40,615 nt of DNA, taken from the NCBI GenBank assembly GCA_041595355.1, contig JBFHKO010000002.1:1-40615 (forward strand), written 5' to 3'. The stretch is from JBFHKO01 sp041595355 (GTDB taxonomy: Bacteria > Pseudomonadota > Gammaproteobacteria > Enterobacterales > Aeromonadaceae). The stretch's first letter is position 1, and each line of letters opens with the position of its first letter. Shown piece after piece: positions 7,825 to 16,294 of the stretch. A program made the position numbers and the translations under genes. The notes beneath the pieces are model-generated. The model had not been told where the DNA came from, made no database searches, and was given only the letters and a program-made list of their open reading frames with translations.

Positions 7825-9198
7825 TCAGAAACCGCCGCGCCCGAAGCCGCCCGGCGGCATCATGTTTTTCATGCCGCTCATCATCTTGCGCAGGCCGCCC
7901 TTGCCGGACATTTTCTTCATCATGCGCTGCATCTGATCGAACTGCTTGAGCAGCCGGTTCACATCCTGCACCTGGGTCCCCGAGCCCAGGGCGATGCGTT
8001 TCTTGCGTCCGCCCTTGATGATGTCGGGATGACGGCGCTCGGCCGGCGTCATGGAGCAGATGATGGCCTCCATGCGCAGGGTCAGCTTGTCGTCCATCTG
8101 TCCCTTGACGTTCTCCGGCAGGCCGGTGACCCCGGGCAGCTTGTCCAGCAGGCCGCTCATGCCGCCCATGGTGCGCATCTGGGCCAGCTGTTCGCGGAAA
8201 TCCTCCAGATCGAAACCCTTGCCTTTCTGAACCTTCTGCGCCAGCTTGGCGGCCTTTTCCTTGTCGACGTTGCGCTCCATCTCCTCGATGAGGCTGAGCA
8301 CGTCGCCCATGCCCAGGATGCGGGACGCGATGCGATCCGGGTGGAAGGGCTCCAGGGCATCCGTCTTCTCGCCCATGCCGATGAACTTGATGGGCTTGCC
8401 GGTGATATGGCGTACCGACAGGGCGGCACCGCCCCGGGCATCACCGTCCGCCTTGGTGAGGATGACCCCGGTCAACGGCAGCGCCTCGCCGAAGGCGCGA
8501 GCAGTATTGGCGGCATCCTGACCGGTCATGGCATCCACCACGAACAGGGTCTCGATGGGCTGGATGCTCTGATGCAGCGCCTTGATCTCCTCCATCATCT
8601 CGCCGTCGACATGCAGGCGACCGGCGGTGTCGACGATCAGGACATCGAAGAACTTCTTGCACGCATGCTCGATGGCTGCCTGGGCGATGGCAATGGGCTG
8701 CTGTCCGGCATCACTCGGAAACCACTCGACGCCAATGTCGCCCGCCAGCGTCTCCAGCTGCTTGATGGCCGCCGGCCGGTAGACGTCGGCACTGACCACC
8801 AGCACCTTTTTCTTCTGGCGCTCCTTCAGGAACCTGGCCAGCTTGCCGACCGTGGTGGTCTTGCCCGCCCCCTGCAGGCCCGCCATCAGCAGCACCGCCG
8901 GTGGCTGGGTGGCCAGGTTGAGCGCCTCGTTGGCCTCCCCCATCACGGCCACCAGCTCGCCCTGCACTATCTTGATGAACGCCTGTCCCGGACTCAGGCT
9001 CTTGCTGACCTCCTGGCCCACTGCGCGCTCTTTCACCCGGGCGACAAACTCCTTGACCACCGGCAGGGCCACGTCGGCCTCCAGCAACGCCATGCGCACC
9101 TCGCGCAGAGTCTCCTTGATGTTCTCTTCGGTCAGGCGGCCGCGACCACCAAGGTCGCGCAGGGTCTTCGACAGGCGCTGGGTTAAGTTCTCAAACAT
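7825..9198 (-). CDS. ffh: Signal recognition particle GTPase
   Basis: Ffh with 4.5S RNA recognises signal sequences and delivers nascent chains to FtsY and the Sec translocon. The 457-residue product has the N domain (MFENLTQRLSKTLRDLGGRG), the G domain with P loop GLQGAGKTTTVGKL, VDTAGRLHVD and TKADGDARGGAA, and the methionine-rich M domain (MQRMMKKM and a glycine/methionine tail). I start at the ATG at 9198, which matches the family N terminus; an in-frame start 16 codons upstream would lie across the -10 region of the likely promoter. It is transcribed alone between ypjD (divergent) and rpsP. Confidence 0.97.
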   Translation of the reverse strand: MFENLTQRLSKTLRDLGGRGRLTEENIKETLREVRMALLEADVALPVVKEFVARVKERAVGQEVSKSLSPGQAFIKIVQGELVAVMGEANEALNLATQPPAVLLMAGLQGAGKTTTVGKLARFLKERQKKKVLVVSADVYRPAAIKQLETLAGDIGVEWFPSDAGQQPIAIAQAAIEHACKKFFDVLIVDTAGRLHVDGEMMEEIKALHQSIQPIETLFVVDAMTGQDAANTARAFGEALPLTGVILTKADGDARGGAALSVRHITGKPIKFIGMGEKTDALEPFHPDRIASRILGMGDVLSLIEEMERNVDKEKAAKLAQKVQKGKGFDLEDFREQLAQMRTMGGMSGLLDKLPGVTGLPENVKGQMDDKLTLRMEAIICSMTPAERRHPDIIKGGRKKRIALGSGTQVQDVNRLLKQFDQMQRMMKKMSGKGGLRKMMSGMKNMMPPGGFGRGGF

Positions 9199-9234
9199 GC
9201 GGCATGGTTCCAGATGTGGGCAAAGTTGCGGCCG

Positions 9235-9264
9235 ATTATACCCCAAGACGTGCCCAGAATTTAA
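9235..9264 (-). promoter_or_regulatory. Probable ffh promoter
   Basis: A perfect TATAAT lies on the minus strand at 9240-9235. The best -35 candidate is weak, TTAAAT or TAAATT at about 9264-9258, with 17-18 bases spacing. The transcript would start some 30 bases before the ffh ATG. Confidence 0.55.
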
Positions 9265-9295
9265 GCCGTCGCTGGCGGCTCGCGGGCAGTAAGGA

Positions 9296-9301
9296 TATAC
9301 T
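9296..9301 (+). promoter_or_regulatory. Possible -10 element for ypjD-corB
   Basis: TATACT lies 45 bases before the ypjD start in the ffh-ypjD divergent gap. No good -35 hexamer is found at the expected distance, so this is only a candidate. Confidence 0.3.
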
Positions 9302-9346
9302 GACCCTCTACCGTATTTTCAAGCTGGTAATTCAACTGATTACGCC

Positions 9347-10138
9347 ATGGTAATCCCTTCGTTGCTCGCCTTGATCTTCTATCTGCTGGCCGGCATAGCG
9401 GCGCTGCACAACCTGCTGGCGGTGCGCGCGCGCCTCTCCTGGCAACTGCTGGCCAGTGCCGGCGCGGCCATGGTGCTGCATGGGCTGGCCCTCGTCGGCG
9501 AAATCATCGGTCTGGAGGCCGGGCAGGATCTCAGCCTGCTGAATGTCGCCTCCTTCGTGTCGCTGCTCATCAGCCTGTTCATGACCCTCATCTGCCGGCG
9601 TTTCAACGGCTGGAGCCTGCTGCCGGTCGCCTATGGCTTCGCCGCCCTGTTACTGGTGGTCAACTATCTCATCCCCAGCCACTATGTCATTCACCTGGAG
9701 CAGCACCCCCAGGTGTTGCTGCATATCGGCCTGGCGCTGATGGCCTTCTCGGTACTGATGATGGCCAGCCTGTTTACCCTGCTGCTGGCCTACCTGGACC
9801 ACCACCTCAAATCCCGCAAGCGCCTCAGCCTGCAGACCCTGCCGCCCCTGCTGACTCTGGAGCGGCGGGTCTACCAGTTGATCCTGCTGGGAGTGCTGCT
9901 GCTGACGCTCTCCATCGGCAGCGGCTTTTTCTTCCTGCAGGATCTGTTTGCCCAGGGCAAGGCGCACAAGGCCGTGCTCTCCATGATGGCCTGGGTCGTT
10001 TATGTTCTGCTATTGTGGGGCCACCACCGCCACGGCTGGCGTGGCAAGACGCTGATAGGCCTCAGCCTGCTCGGCAGCCTGCTGCTGGTACTGGCCTATT
10101 TTGGCAGCCGCTTCGTCAAAGAGGTACTGCTCGGCTGA
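9347..10138 (+). CDS. ypjD: Inner-membrane protein YpjD, CcsA/CcmC-like
   Basis: The 263-residue protein is almost entirely hydrophobic with about eight membrane segments. It resembles E. coli YpjD, a member of the cytochrome c assembly (CcsA-like) membrane family. Shared features include LSLLNVASFVSLLISLFMTL, HLEQHPQVLLHIGLALMAFS, LTLERRVYQLILLGVLLLTL and the C-terminal WVVYVLLLWGHHRHGWRGK, with histidines of the type that bind haem in the family. Its exact role is not established; it is generally found beside ffh and corB/yfjD, as here. The ATG at 9347 has no strong Shine-Dalgarno. Confidence 0.9.
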   Translation: MVIPSLLALIFYLLAGIAALHNLLAVRARLSWQLLASAGAAMVLHGLALVGEIIGLEAGQDLSLLNVASFVSLLISLFMTLICRRFNGWSLLPVAYGFAALLLVVNYLIPSHYVIHLEQHPQVLLHIGLALMAFSVLMMASLFTLLLAYLDHHLKSRKRLSLQTLPPLLTLERRVYQLILLGVLLLTLSIGSGFFFLQDLFAQGKAHKAVLSMMAWVVYVLLLWGHHRHGWRGKTLIGLSLLGSLLLVLAYFGSRFVKEVLLG

Positions 10139-10186
10139 GCCAACCTGGCCCCGCCCGGATGCGGTACATCACAAGGAAACCCGTTT

Positions 10187-11452
10187 TTGGACGCCATCTC
10201 GACCCATGCCCTGCTACTGACCCTGCTGGTGCTGCTGCTGATCTCGGCCTTCTTTTCCGGCTCCGAGACCGGCCTGATGTCAATCAACCGCTATCGCCTG
10301 CGCCATCTGGCACAAAGCAAACACAAGTCCGCCATGCGGGTCGAGGCGCTGTTGCAGCGCCCGGAGCGCCTGCTGGGGCTCATCCTGCTCGGCAACAACC
10401 TGGTCAATATTCTCGCCTCCTCCATCGCCACCGTGCTGGCCATCCGGCTGTTCGGCGATCTCGGCATCGCCCTGGCCACGGTGGTGCTGACCCTGGTGAT
10501 CCTGGTGTTTTCGGAGGTCACTCCCAAGACCCTGGCCGCCGTCTACCCGGAGCGGATCGCCTACCCGGCCTCCTGGATACTGCAGGGGCTGATGGTGGTC
10601 TTCTATCCCCTGGTGTGGCTCATCAACGGCCTGGCCAGCCTGGTGCTCGGCCTGCTGGGGATCAAGCTGCGGGGCCAGGACGATACCCTGAGCAGTGAGG
10701 AGCTGCGCACCGTGGTCAGCGAGGCGGGAAGCCTGCTCCCGCGCCGTCACCAGGAGATGCTGGTCAGTATCCTGGATCTGGAAAAGGTCTCTGTCGAGGA
10801 CATCATGGTGCCCCGCAACGAGATCTATGCCATCGACATCAATGATGACTGGAAGACCATACTGCGCCAGCTCACCAATACCCCGCACACCAAGGTGTTG
10901 CTGTACCGCGACTCCCTTGACGATGCGGTCGGCTTCATCCATGCCCGCGAGGCGCTGCGCCTGCTGGCCCGGGATCAGTTCAACAAGGCCTCCCTGTTGC
11001 GTACCGTGCGCGAGGTCTATTACATCCCCGAAGGCACCCCCCTCGGCATGCAGCTGGTCAAGTTTCAGCGCAACAAGGAGCGCATCGGCCTGGTGGTCGA
11101 CGAATATGGCGATATCCGCGGCCTGACCACCCTGGATGACATCCTGGAGGAGATAGTCGGCGATTTCACCACCAGCCTGGCCCCCAGTCCCAGCGAGGAG
11201 ATCCGCGCCCAGGAGGATGGCAGCTACCTGGTGGACGGCGGCACCAATCTGCGGGAACTGAACAAGGAGCTGCGCTGGGATCTCTCCACCGATGGCCCCC
11301 GGACGCTCAACGGCCTGATCCTCGAATACCTGGAGGATCTGCCGCAGATCAACACCCGGCTGCAGATAGAGGGCTACCAGATAGAGATACTGGCGGTAGA
11401 GAAAAACATGGTGAAACAGGCGCGTATCCTGCCCCAGGCATCCAGCCTCTGA
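10187..11452 (+). CDS. corB: CorB/YfjD-type DUF21-CBS membrane protein (CNNM/CorC family)
   Basis: This 421-residue protein belongs to the CNNM/CorC family linked to magnesium and cobalt efflux. The order is: DUF21 membrane domain (about 1-180, with SAFFSGSETGLMSINRYRLRH), a paired CBS module (about 195-325, with VEDIMVPRNEIYAIDI and GLVVDEYGDIRGLTTLDDI) and a CorC_HlyC C-terminal domain. The start is a TTG at 10187: AAGGA lies nine bases before it, and the first residues (xDAIST) line up with E. coli YfjD (MEHIST). It follows ypjD by 48 bases and ends at a strong terminator. Transport of a particular ion is inferred from the family only. Confidence 0.92.
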   Translation: MDAISTHALLLTLLVLLLISAFFSGSETGLMSINRYRLRHLAQSKHKSAMRVEALLQRPERLLGLILLGNNLVNILASSIATVLAIRLFGDLGIALATVVLTLVILVFSEVTPKTLAAVYPERIAYPASWILQGLMVVFYPLVWLINGLASLVLGLLGIKLRGQDDTLSSEELRTVVSEAGSLLPRRHQEMLVSILDLEKVSVEDIMVPRNEIYAIDINDDWKTILRQLTNTPHTKVLLYRDSLDDAVGFIHAREALRLLARDQFNKASLLRTVREVYYIPEGTPLGMQLVKFQRNKERIGLVVDEYGDIRGLTTLDDILEEIVGDFTTSLAPSPSEEIRAQEDGSYLVDGGTNLRELNKELRWDLSTDGPRTLNGLILEYLEDLPQINTRLQIEGYQIEILAVEKNMVKQARILPQASSL

Positions 11453-11471
11453 GCGGGGCTCATCGCGCCGT

Positions 11472-11499
11472 AAAAAAGGAGCCTTTAGGCTCCTTTTTT
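11472..11499. terminator. Bidirectional intrinsic terminator between corB and mdh
   Basis: AAAAAAGGAGCC (11472-11483) pairs with GGCTCCTTTTTT (11488-11499) around a TTTA loop. The A and T tracts allow it to act on both convergent transcripts. Confidence 0.95.
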
Positions 11500-11518
11500 G
11501 TGCGCGCCAGCCCAGGGC

Positions 11519-12478
11519 TCAGGCGATATTCTCGGTCTGGCTCTGATGAACGAAGTCGATACCGGCCTGGATATCCGCCTGCAGTATGGGCAGCAGTCGC
11601 TCCAGCGCCTGCTGCTCCTCGGCATTGAGGGGGCCCACCTCCAGCACCTCGGCAATCCCCTCGGGCCCGAAGCGGACCGGCTGGGAGAAGAAGGTCCCGT
11701 AGCGAGGATCGCCCTGCACGAAGGCATATTCCACCACATCCGGCTCACCGGAGAGGCCGCGGATGAGCTCCTGCAGGAACAACCAGCCCGCCTGGGCCAT
11801 GGCCAGGGTGGCCGAGCCGCCCCCCGCCTTGGCCTGCACCACCTCGGTACCGGCGTTCTGGATATGATCGGTCAGGCCATGTACCTCATCGAGGCTGCAG
11901 CCACAGACCTCCACCTGGGAGAGCAGCGGCAGTATGGTGGGACTGCTGTGGCCGCCGATGATGGGCACCTTGACTGAACCGGGCTCCAGCCCCTTGGTTT
12001 CGGCGATGAAGGTTTCGGCGCGGATCACATCCAGCATGGTGATGCCAAACAGCTTGCGAGGATCATAGACACCCGCCAGTTTCAACACCTCGGCGGCAAT
12101 GGGCACTGTGGTGTTCACCGGATTGGTGATGATGCAGATGCAGGCCGTGGGACAGATGCGTGCGCAGTGCTCCACCAGATTCTTGACCACCCCGGCATTC
12201 ACCTTGAACAGATCGGCTCGGTGCATGCCCGGCTTGCGCGCCACACCGGCAGGAATGACGACGATATCGGCACCCTGCAGGGCCGGATCCGGATCCTCGC
12301 CGGCAAAACCGGTCACCTTGACCGCGGTCGGAATATGGCTGAGATCGACGGCAATCCCCGGGGTCACCGGCGACAGATCGTACAGTGCCAGCTCGCTGCC
12401 GGCCGGCAATTGGGTTTTCAGAAGCAAGGAGAGGGACTGACCGATACCGCCGGCAGCACCCAAAACGGCAACTTTCAT
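11519..12478 (-). CDS. mdh: Malate dehydrogenase (NAD-dependent)
   Basis: Mdh oxidises malate to oxaloacetate in the TCA cycle. The 319-residue protein shows the nucleotide-binding GAAGGIGQ motif, the substrate loop ARKPGMHRADLF with its two arginines, ITNPVNTTVPIAAE, LDVIRAETF (Asp/Arg pair) and the catalytic-histidine motif IGGHSSPTI. The N-terminal third is very close to E. coli Mdh; the rest is more diverged (for example GWLFLQELIRGLSGEPDVVEYAF) and the C terminus is seven residues longer. GGAG precedes the ATG. It is divergent from argR, as in E. coli. The 301-bp gap 12479-12779 holds the argR promoter and a GGCCGGCC-type tract at about 12640, but I found no convincing mdh promoter. Confidence 0.95.
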   Translation of the reverse strand: MKVAVLGAAGGIGQSLSLLLKTQLPAGSELALYDLSPVTPGIAVDLSHIPTAVKVTGFAGEDPDPALQGADIVVIPAGVARKPGMHRADLFKVNAGVVKNLVEHCARICPTACICIITNPVNTTVPIAAEVLKLAGVYDPRKLFGITMLDVIRAETFIAETKGLEPGSVKVPIIGGHSSPTILPLLSQVEVCGCSLDEVHGLTDHIQNAGTEVVQAKAGGGSATLAMAQAGWLFLQELIRGLSGEPDVVEYAFVQGDPRYGTFFSQPVRFGPEGIAEVLEVGPLNAEEQQALERLLPILQADIQAGIDFVHQSQTENIA

Positions 12479-12697
12479 AATGAGCTCCGTAACTTAATGG
12501 GCTTGTTGGCAAGGAAGAGGGTTCAGGATCACCATAAATGAAAAGGCCGGCAGCCGACAGCGATGGATGACGGAACTGTGAGCCCTCAGGCACTCAAATG
12601 GTTACATGAGGTTCACAATCCGGACACATGCCGCCGCCCACGGCCGGCCGGCCGGTACGTGTCCAACCCGTCCCGGCCGGATCTCCCCCGCCGCTCA

Positions 12698-12747
12698 TGC
12701 ATAATTATTCTGCAAATATTGAAAGTTTAGGCATCTGGCGGCAGAAT
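12698..12747 (+). promoter_or_regulatory. argR promoter with ARG box (ArgR autoregulation)
   Basis: TGCATAATTATTCT (12698-12711) matches the ARG-box core TGAATWWWWATTCA at eight of ten fixed positions. Eight bases downstream, TTGAAA (12719-12724) and CAGAAT (12742-12747), 17 apart, form a plausible promoter. A second adjacent box, usual for ArgR hexamers, is only weakly visible. Autoregulation of argR is known in E. coli; here it is inferred. Confidence 0.5.
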
Positions 12748-12779
12748 TATCCCTCCCTGCCATAACAGAAGCGTCGGTG

Positions 12780-13250
12780 ATGAAGCCAGGCGAAAAACAG
12801 GAACAACTGGTCAAGGCGTTCAAGGCCCTGCTGCGCGAGGAGCGTTTCGGCTCCCAGGCGGAGATCGTGGCCGCCCTGCATGAGCTGGGCTACGAGAACG
12901 TCAATCAGTCCAAGGTCTCACGCATGCTGAGCCGCTTCGGTGCCGTGCGCACCCGCAATGCCAAGATGGAGATGGTCTACTGCCTGCCGGTGGAGCTGGG
13001 GGTGCCGACCATCAACAGCCCACTGAAGAACCTGGTACTGGATGTGGACCACAACGGTTTCCTGCTGGTGATCCACACCAGCCCCGGGGCCGCCCAGCTG
13101 ATTGCCCGTCTGCTCGACTCCCTGGGCAAGGCGGAGGGCATACTCGGCACCATTGCCGGTGACGACACCATCTTTATCACCCCGACGGCGGTCACCGATA
13201 TCGACGAGCTGCACGATGCCGTGCTGGAGCTGTTCGAACACACCCCCTGA
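12780..13250 (+). CDS. argR: Arginine repressor ArgR
   Basis: ArgR is the hexameric arginine-responsive repressor and also an accessory factor in Xer recombination. The 156-residue product has a winged-helix DNA-binding domain (about 1-75, with SQAEIVAALHELGYENVNQSK and VSRMLSRFGAVRTRNAKM) and the C-terminal arginine-binding hexamerisation domain (VIHTSPGAAQLIARLLDSLG, GTIAGDDTIF). I use the ATG at 12780, which gives exactly the E. coli length; a GTG codon sits directly before it. It is divergent from mdh and convergent with murA, with a terminator between. Confidence 0.97.
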   Translation: MKPGEKQEQLVKAFKALLREERFGSQAEIVAALHELGYENVNQSKVSRMLSRFGAVRTRNAKMEMVYCLPVELGVPTINSPLKNLVLDVDHNGFLLVIHTSPGAAQLIARLLDSLGKAEGILGTIAGDDTIFITPTAVTDIDELHDAVLELFEHTP

Positions 13251-13278
13251 GCCAGCCCCGGCCCGCCAAACCGCCAAC

Positions 13279-13309
13279 AAAAAGCCCTGAACGAGTCAGG
13301 GCTTTTTTT
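13279..13309. terminator. Bidirectional intrinsic terminator between argR and murA
   Basis: AAAAAGCCCTGA (13279-13290) pairs with TCAGGGCTTTTT (from 13296) around an ACGAG loop, with a T7 tail to 13309 and an A tract on the left, so it serves both convergent genes. Confidence 0.94.
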
Positions 13310-13329
13310 CAGACAGGCACCGAGCCGAT

Positions 13330-14595
13330 TCAGATGGGCTCGCCAGGGATGCGCTCGATACGACCGCCAAGGCCGCGCAGCTTTTCTTCGATCCCCTCGT
13401 AGCCGCGGTCGATGTGGTAGATGCGATCCACCAGCGTCTCCCCCTCGGCGACGAAACCGGCCAGCACCAGGCTGGCCGACGCGCGCAAATCGGTGGCCAT
13501 CACCTGGGCCCCGCTCAGCTGCTGGGTATCGCGGCAGATGGCCGTATTGCCCTGCAGTTCGATGTCGGCGCCCATGCGCACCAGCTCGGGCACATGCATG
13601 AAGCGGTTCTCGAAGATGGTCTCGGTGACCATGCCGGTTCCCTTGGCCAGGGCATTGAGCACGGTGAACTGGGCCTGCATGTCGGTGGGAAAGGCCGGAT
13701 AGGGCGCCGTGGTGATGCTCACCGGCTTGAGGGTCCGGTTGCGCATGTCCAGGCGTATCCAGTCCTCTCCCTTCTCGACCAGGGCACCGGCCTCTTCCAG
13801 CTTGACCAGCACCGCTTCCAACAGGGAGGGATCGGTGTTGCGGCAGGTGACACAGCCACCGGAGATGGCGGCGCCCACCAGGAAGGTGCCCGTCTCGATG
13901 CGGTCCGGCTGCACCCGGTACTCACCACCGTGCAGGGCCTCGACCCCGTCGATGATCAGGGTGTCGCTGCCAGCGCCCTGAATGCGAGCTCCCAGGGTAT
14001 TGAGGAAGCGGGCCAGATCGACCACCTCCGGCTCCCGGGCCGCGTTCTCGATCACGGTGCGTCCCTCGGCCAGCACGGCCGCCATCATCAGGTTTTCGGT
14101 GCCGGTGACCGAGACCATGTCCATCAGGATATGGGCCCCCTTGAGACGACCGTCGACCCGCGCCTTGATATAGCCCTCTTCGACGACGATGGTGGCGCCC
14201 ATCAGCTCCAGGCCATGGATATGCAGGTTGACCGGCCGCGCACCGATGGCGCAACCGCCAGGCAGCGAGACATCCGCCTTGCCGAAGCGGGCCACCAGCG
14301 GACCCAGCGCCAGGATGGAGGCGCGCATGGTCTTCACCAGCTCATAGGGCGCCACATGGTTATTGACGGCGCCGCTCAGCACCGTCACACCGCCATTTTT
14401 CTTGACGCTGGCACCCAACAGCTCCAGCAGTTTGAGGGTGGTGGTCACATCCTTGAGGTGAGGCACATTGGAGAGGTGGATGGCCTCGTCGCACAGCAGG
14501 CTGCCGAACAGGATGGGCAGCGCCGCATTCTTGGCGCCGGAAATGGAAACCTCTCCCTGGAGGGTACAACCGCCAGTGATTCTAAACTTGTCCAT
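13330..14595 (-). CDS. murA: UDP-N-acetylglucosamine 1-carboxyvinyltransferase
   Basis: MurA transfers enolpyruvate to UDP-GlcNAc, the first committed step of peptidoglycan synthesis. The 421-residue protein has the Lys22-Asn23 pair in SGAKNAALPILF and the catalytic loop with Cys115 in LPGGCAIGARPVN. Cys115 is the residue alkylated by fosfomycin, so the enzyme should be fosfomycin sensitive as far as the target is concerned. Further family blocks include VSVTGTENLMMAAVLAEG and ATDLRASASLVLAGF. It lies 13 bases after ibaG at the end of the mla cluster, the common gammaproteobacterial arrangement. Confidence 0.98.
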   Translation of the reverse strand: MDKFRITGGCTLQGEVSISGAKNAALPILFGSLLCDEAIHLSNVPHLKDVTTTLKLLELLGASVKKNGGVTVLSGAVNNHVAPYELVKTMRASILALGPLVARFGKADVSLPGGCAIGARPVNLHIHGLELMGATIVVEEGYIKARVDGRLKGAHILMDMVSVTGTENLMMAAVLAEGRTVIENAAREPEVVDLARFLNTLGARIQGAGSDTLIIDGVEALHGGEYRVQPDRIETGTFLVGAAISGGCVTCRNTDPSLLEAVLVKLEEAGALVEKGEDWIRLDMRNRTLKPVSITTAPYPAFPTDMQAQFTVLNALAKGTGMVTETIFENRFMHVPELVRMGADIELQGNTAICRDTQQLSGAQVMATDLRASASLVLAGFVAEGETLVDRIYHIDRGYEGIEEKLRGLGGRIERIPGEPI

Positions 14596-14608
14596 GGATA
14601 CTGCTCGT

Positions 14609-14866
14609 TCAAGAAGGCATGAGGAATTTTTTCTCGCGTTGCCACTCCTCGGGAGTGAACGCCTTGATGCTCAGCGCGTGAATGGCGTTGCTGGCGATAT
14701 GCTCGGCCAGTGGCGCATAGACGGTCTGTTGTTTCTTGACCCGGCTCATGTCGGCAAACAACACGGAAACGGCCATCACCTGAAAGTGACCCGCCTCCCC
14801 CTGCACATACACTTCATCCAGCGGCAAAGCAGCGCGCAGGATACTCTCAATCTCGTTTGGTTGCAT
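14609..14866 (-). CDS. ibaG: BolA-family protein IbaG
   Basis: IbaG (YrbA) is a small BolA-like protein that works with monothiol glutaredoxin in iron-sulphur and acid-stress biology. The 85-residue product shows the BolA fold pattern: GHFQVMAVSVLFADMSRVKKQQTVY followed by the conserved NAIHALSIKAFTPEEW helix. It lies between mlaB and murA, 16 bases after mlaB, as in E. coli. Confidence 0.95.
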   Translation of the reverse strand: MQPNEIESILRAALPLDEVYVQGEAGHFQVMAVSVLFADMSRVKKQQTVYAPLAEHIASNAIHALSIKAFTPEEWQREKKFLMPS

Positions 14867-14882
14867 AGGTGAATTCTCGGAA

Positions 14883-15143
14883 TTAGTGGGACGGGATCAC
14901 ATTGAAAAGTGAGGCGACACCATAGAGGTTGGCCAGATTGATGACCGCATCGGCGGCGCCGCTCAGCTGCAGGCGCTCGCCGGCCGCCAGCCGGGCCTGG
15001 GCCCACTTGACCAGGAAGGCCAGGCCGGCGGAATCGACCTTCTGTACCGCGCTCAGATCCAGCTGGTTGTCGGCAAACAGCGCCTCCCGTTCGGGCCAGC
15101 AGGCGGCGACCCGCTGTGCATCCAGGACGCCCTCCAGCTTCAT
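14883..15143 (-). CDS. mlaB: Mla system STAS-domain protein MlaB
   Basis: MlaB is the cytoplasmic STAS subunit that stabilises the MlaF ATPase in the MlaFEDB phospholipid transporter. The 86-residue product has the STAS core LDLSAVQKVDSAGLAFLVKWAQ, with the serine that typifies the family. The ATG at 15143 overlaps the mlaC stop in ATGA; the open frame further upstream has no homology. The conserved operon order supports the call. Confidence 0.93.
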   Translation of the reverse strand: MKLEGVLDAQRVAACWPEREALFADNQLDLSAVQKVDSAGLAFLVKWAQARLAAGERLQLSGAADAVINLANLYGVASLFNVIPSH

Positions 15144-15790
15144 GAGCGCTTGCCCGGCAGCTGGAGCGGCTTGCGATTGTGCTCTTCCAGCGTCTGGCTG
15201 ACCGCGTCTATACCCTGCTGGCGAATGAGGCCCCCCAGCTCGGTCTGTTTGGCCGACAACAGGCTGATGCCCTCGGCCACCATGTCGAAGGCTTTCCATT
15301 CGCCGGTCTTGCTGTTCTGGCGCAACTTGAAGATGACATTGATGTCGGGGGCGCCGGGCTTGAGCACCGCCACGCTGACCGATACCACCTTCTTCTGGTT
15401 GAGTGGCTTGGCCGGCTCGACCCGGATGCGCTGCTCCTCATACTTGACCAGGGCATCGGCATAGGTGCTGATGATGTAGTCGGTGAAGGCGGCCACGAAG
15501 CGCTCGCGCTGGGCCGGCGTGGTGTTTTTGATCTGGCTGCCGATCACCTTGTAGGCGGCGAAGCGATTATCCACATAGGGCATCAGTTCGACGCGGATGA
15601 TCTCGCGCAGATAGCCCGGCTGTTGATGAATGCGCGCCTGCTCGCGGCTCAGCCGCTGGAAGGTCTTGTTGGCGGCCAGTTCGATGAGCTGGTAGGGATC
15701 GCTGGGGTAGGCTGCCTGGGCAACCTGCAGTTGCTGGACACAGACCAGCAACAACAACAGGGCCCAGAGACGGCTCAGGGATGTCAACAT
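15140..15790 (-). CDS. mlaC: Periplasmic phospholipid-binding protein MlaC
   Basis: MlaC shuttles phospholipid between the outer-membrane MlaA-porin complex and the inner-membrane MlaFEDB complex. The product has a Sec signal peptide (about residues 1-26, hydrophobic ALLLLLVCV core, cleavage likely after VAQA) and the MlaC/Ttg2D domain (YPSDPYQLIELAANKTFQRL, NTTPAQRERFVAAFTDYI). I choose the ATG at 15790, giving 216 residues, because AGGA lies about eight bases upstream; an ATG five codons earlier at 15805 is the alternative. A perfect TTATCCACA occurs by chance inside the gene at 15567-15575. Confidence 0.94.
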   Translation of the reverse strand: MLTSLSRLWALLLLLVCVQQLQVAQAAYPSDPYQLIELAANKTFQRLSREQARIHQQPGYLREIIRVELMPYVDNRFAAYKVIGSQIKNTTPAQRERFVAAFTDYIISTYADALVKYEEQRIRVEPAKPLNQKKVVSVSVAVLKPGAPDINVIFKLRQNSKTGEWKAFDMVAEGISLLSAKQTELGGLIRQQGIDAVSQTLEEHNRKPLQLPGKRS

Positions 15791-15808
15791 GGCATGATTC
15801 CTCATCGC

Positions 15809-16294
15809 TTATTTGTCATTGGCCTGACTGTAGAGGAATTTGCCGATCAAATCCTCCAGCACCAGCGCCGACTTGGTATCTTCAATCTGGGCGCCCGCCT
15901 GCAGCAGCTCGGTGCCCATCTCCTCATCCATGAACCCCGGCGTGATGCCGATATACTGCTCGCCGAGCAGCCCGGAAGTCAGGATGGAGGCGGTGCTGGT
16001 ATTGGGCAATTGATTGAAACGGCTCTCAATCTGCAACTCCACCACCGGCGTGAAACCCTGCTCGTCGATGCGGATATCCGCCACCCGGCCAATCACCACG
16101 CCGCCCATCTTCACCGGTGAACGCACCTTGAGGCCACCGACATTGTCGAACTTGGCATACAGCGGATAAAACTGACCCGGTGCCGCCAGCGTGAGCCCGG
16201 CCACCTTGAGGGCCAGTATCACGCCGGCCAGGATGCCGGCCAACATGAAGCAACCGACCATAAACTCTATCTTGTTGAATTTCATAAATATCAT
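15809..16294 (-). CDS. mlaD: Mla system MCE-domain protein MlaD
   Basis: MlaD forms the periplasmic hexameric MCE ring of the MlaFEDB transporter, anchored by one N-terminal helix (about residues 11-32, FMVGCFMLAGILAGVILAL). The MCE domain follows, with YPLYAKFDNVGGLKVRSPVK, MGGVVIGRVADI and SGLLGEQYIGITPGF. At 161 residues it lacks the longer low-complexity tail of the E. coli protein (183). The start at 16294 overlaps the mlaE stop in ATGA; an ATG three codons later (16285), with GGA eight bases before it, aligns equally well with relatives. Confidence 0.95.
   Translation of the reverse strand: MIFMKFNKIEFMVGCFMLAGILAGVILALKVAGLTLAAPGQFYPLYAKFDNVGGLKVRSPVKMGGVVIGRVADIRIDEQGFTPVVELQIESRFNQLPNTSTASILTSGLLGEQYIGITPGFMDEEMGTELLQAGAQIEDTKSALVLEDLIGKFLYSQANDK

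Noticed and set aside
12637..12656. GGCCGGCCGGCC tract upstream of argR as a regulatory palindrome
   Set aside because: Simple alternating GC repeat; self-complementary by composition with no other support.
15567..15575. Perfect DnaA box TTATCCACA inside mlaC
   Set aside because: Isolated, within coding sequence, and about one such site is expected by chance in 40 kb; no neighbouring boxes.
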